A stretch of DNA of 5,628 bases from Anaerolineae bacterium (GTDB lineage Bacteria; Chloroflexota; Anaerolineae; Aggregatilineales; Aggregatilineaceae): the NCBI GenBank assembly GCA_020848665.1, contig JADLHR010000091.1, positions 1 to 5,628 of the forward strand. The letters run 5' to 3'. This document shows, piece by piece, positions 5,081 through 5,628 of this stretch. The position numbers and the translations under genes are program-made. The notes under the pieces are model-generated. The model had not been told where the DNA came from. It saw nothing but the letters and a program-made list of their open reading frames with translations, and searched no databases. Positions within the stretch are counted from its first letter, which is position 1; each line of letters starts with the position of its first letter.

Positions 5081-5086
5081 TAAAAT
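5059..5086 (+). promoter_or_regulatory. Candidate promoter for the sensor gene
   Basis: TAAAAT (5081-5086) matches the -10 consensus at five of six positions. TTGCAG (5059-5064) 16 bp upstream is a weak -35. Transcription would start near 5093 and give a leader of about 66 nt that includes the hairpin at 5111-5126. It is divergent from the promoter at 4984-5011. Confidence 0.45.
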
Positions 5087-5110
5087 GATGATGCGTATCT
5101 TCAAAATTCG

Positions 5111-5126
5111 GTCCGCGTTTTCGGAC
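5111..5126 (+). repeat. Small hairpin in the sensor gene's 5' leader
   Basis: GTCCG (5111-5115) and CGGAC (5122-5126) pair around CGTTTT. The stem is only five base pairs and no T-run follows it, so it is not a terminator. It lies 32 nt before the GTG start. Confidence 0.3.
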
Positions 5127-5158
5127 GAGCAGGTCGATAGCCAGGAACGAAGGCCAGC

Positions 5159-5628
5159 GTGAACCAATTTCTGCGCTCGCGCTTATTTCAGCGGTTTTGG
5201 GCTGTGGCAGGCGCCGTCAGCATCCGCACCAAGGTCCTGGGGATTGTGCTGGGGACGGTAATCCTGCTCGGCCTGTTCGCAATCGTGCAGGTGCGCCGCT
5301 CGATGTGGTCCATTCTGGAGGAGCAGGTCGAGCAGCAGGGGTTGTCGATCACATCCTATATCGCGCAGTCATCGGCGTCGCTGCTCGACGTGGCAAGCCG
5401 GCAGCGGCTGAATACCTTCCTTGAGGAGGCGCAGGCGCACTATTCGGACGACCGCCACAATACCGAAGTCAGCTTCCTCGCTGTACAGAACGGGGCGGGG
5501 GATGTGCTCGGCCACTCCTTCAAAGGCGATCTGCCGGAGGCGATACGCCGGGTGGTCAGCGCGCCGCTGGCAGGCGGCCATGACGCAAAGTGGGTCGAGA
5601 GCGACGGCCAGCGGATTCTGCTCGTCTC
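5159..5628 (+). CDS. Partial: transmembrane sensor protein (two-component or c-di-GMP type N-terminus)
   Basis: The open frame begins at GTG 5159, with GAAGG five bases upstream. An in-frame TAG at 5138-5140 rules out a longer form, and the frame runs off the right edge after 156 codons. A basic N-terminus (residues 1-25, including RSRLFQRF and SIRTK) is followed by one hydrophobic segment (about 27-45, LGIVLGTVILLGLFAIV). Next comes a probable helix with SILEEQVEQQG and then a likely extracytoplasmic sensing domain (about 60-156) with alternating strands such as EVSFLAVQNGAGDVLGHSF. The IRTK-hydrophobic-R layout and the strand pattern are typical of single-Cache-like inputs placed before HAMP plus histidine kinase, GGDEF or methyl-accepting modules. 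The output module lies outside the window, so the class cannot be decided. A second transmembrane segment should follow. It is divergent from the YkgJ-type gene, across about 250 bp of regulatory DNA. Confidence 0.82.
   Translation, partial: MNQFLRSRLFQRFWAVAGAVSIRTKVLGIVLGTVILLGLFAIVQVRRSMWSILEEQVEQQGLSITSYIAQSSASLLDVASRQRLNTFLEEAQAHYSDDRHNTEVSFLAVQNGAGDVLGHSFKGDLPEAIRRVVSAPLAGGHDAKWVESDGQRILLV

Overview
The window is GC-rich bacterial chromosome-type DNA with tightly packed genes, strongly GC-biased third codon positions and AT-rich pockets only at promoters. The gene set (a DtxR-family regulator, a TM0106-family nuclease, a cytoplasmic GH-A glycosidase-like protein, MsrA, a YkgJ-type cysteine-cluster protein and a membrane sensor) and codon use would fit a free-living member of the Chloroflexota or a similar high-GC phylum. 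This assignment is an inference, because there is no rRNA or lineage marker in the window.

Layout: (1) 1-101, minus: the first 33 codons of a membrane-anchored or exported protein that leaves the window on the left. (2) 102-489: a 388-bp regulatory region between divergent genes. It holds a perfect 17-bp palindrome resembling a Fur-family operator (168-184), a perfect 9-bp-arm stem-loop (267-287), a good sigma70-type promoter (335-363) and an AT-rich dyad over the expected transcription start (369-388). (3) 490-1149, plus: a DtxR/IdeR/MntR-type metalloregulator with a C-terminal FeoA/SH3-like domain. (4) 1138-3800, minus: a two-gene operon with a GH-A fold glycosidase-like gene first and a TM0106-like nuclease second, joined by an ATGA stop/start overlap. 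The nuclease tail overlaps the tail of the convergent regulator gene by 12 bp. (5) 3945-4481, plus: msrA, with a TATAAT box just upstream. (6) 4487-4909, minus: a YkgJ-family cysteine-cluster protein, with a strong promoter at 4984-5011. (7) 4910-5158: a divergent promoter region with several inverted repeats. (8) 5159-5628, plus: the start of a transmembrane sensor protein that leaves the window on the right.

The themes are metal and redox handling (metalloregulator, Fur-like palindrome, Fe-S-type nuclease, cysteine-cluster protein, MsrA). These genes are in separate transcription units, so I do not claim one pathway. I found no mobile element, CRISPR array, tRNA or rRNA, and no new defence system that can be supported. 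The most interesting points are the altered metal-site and DNA-reading residues of the regulator beside uncharacterised palindromes, and a nuclease whose RecB-like active site looks lost while its Fe-S cysteines and RNase H-like active site are kept.
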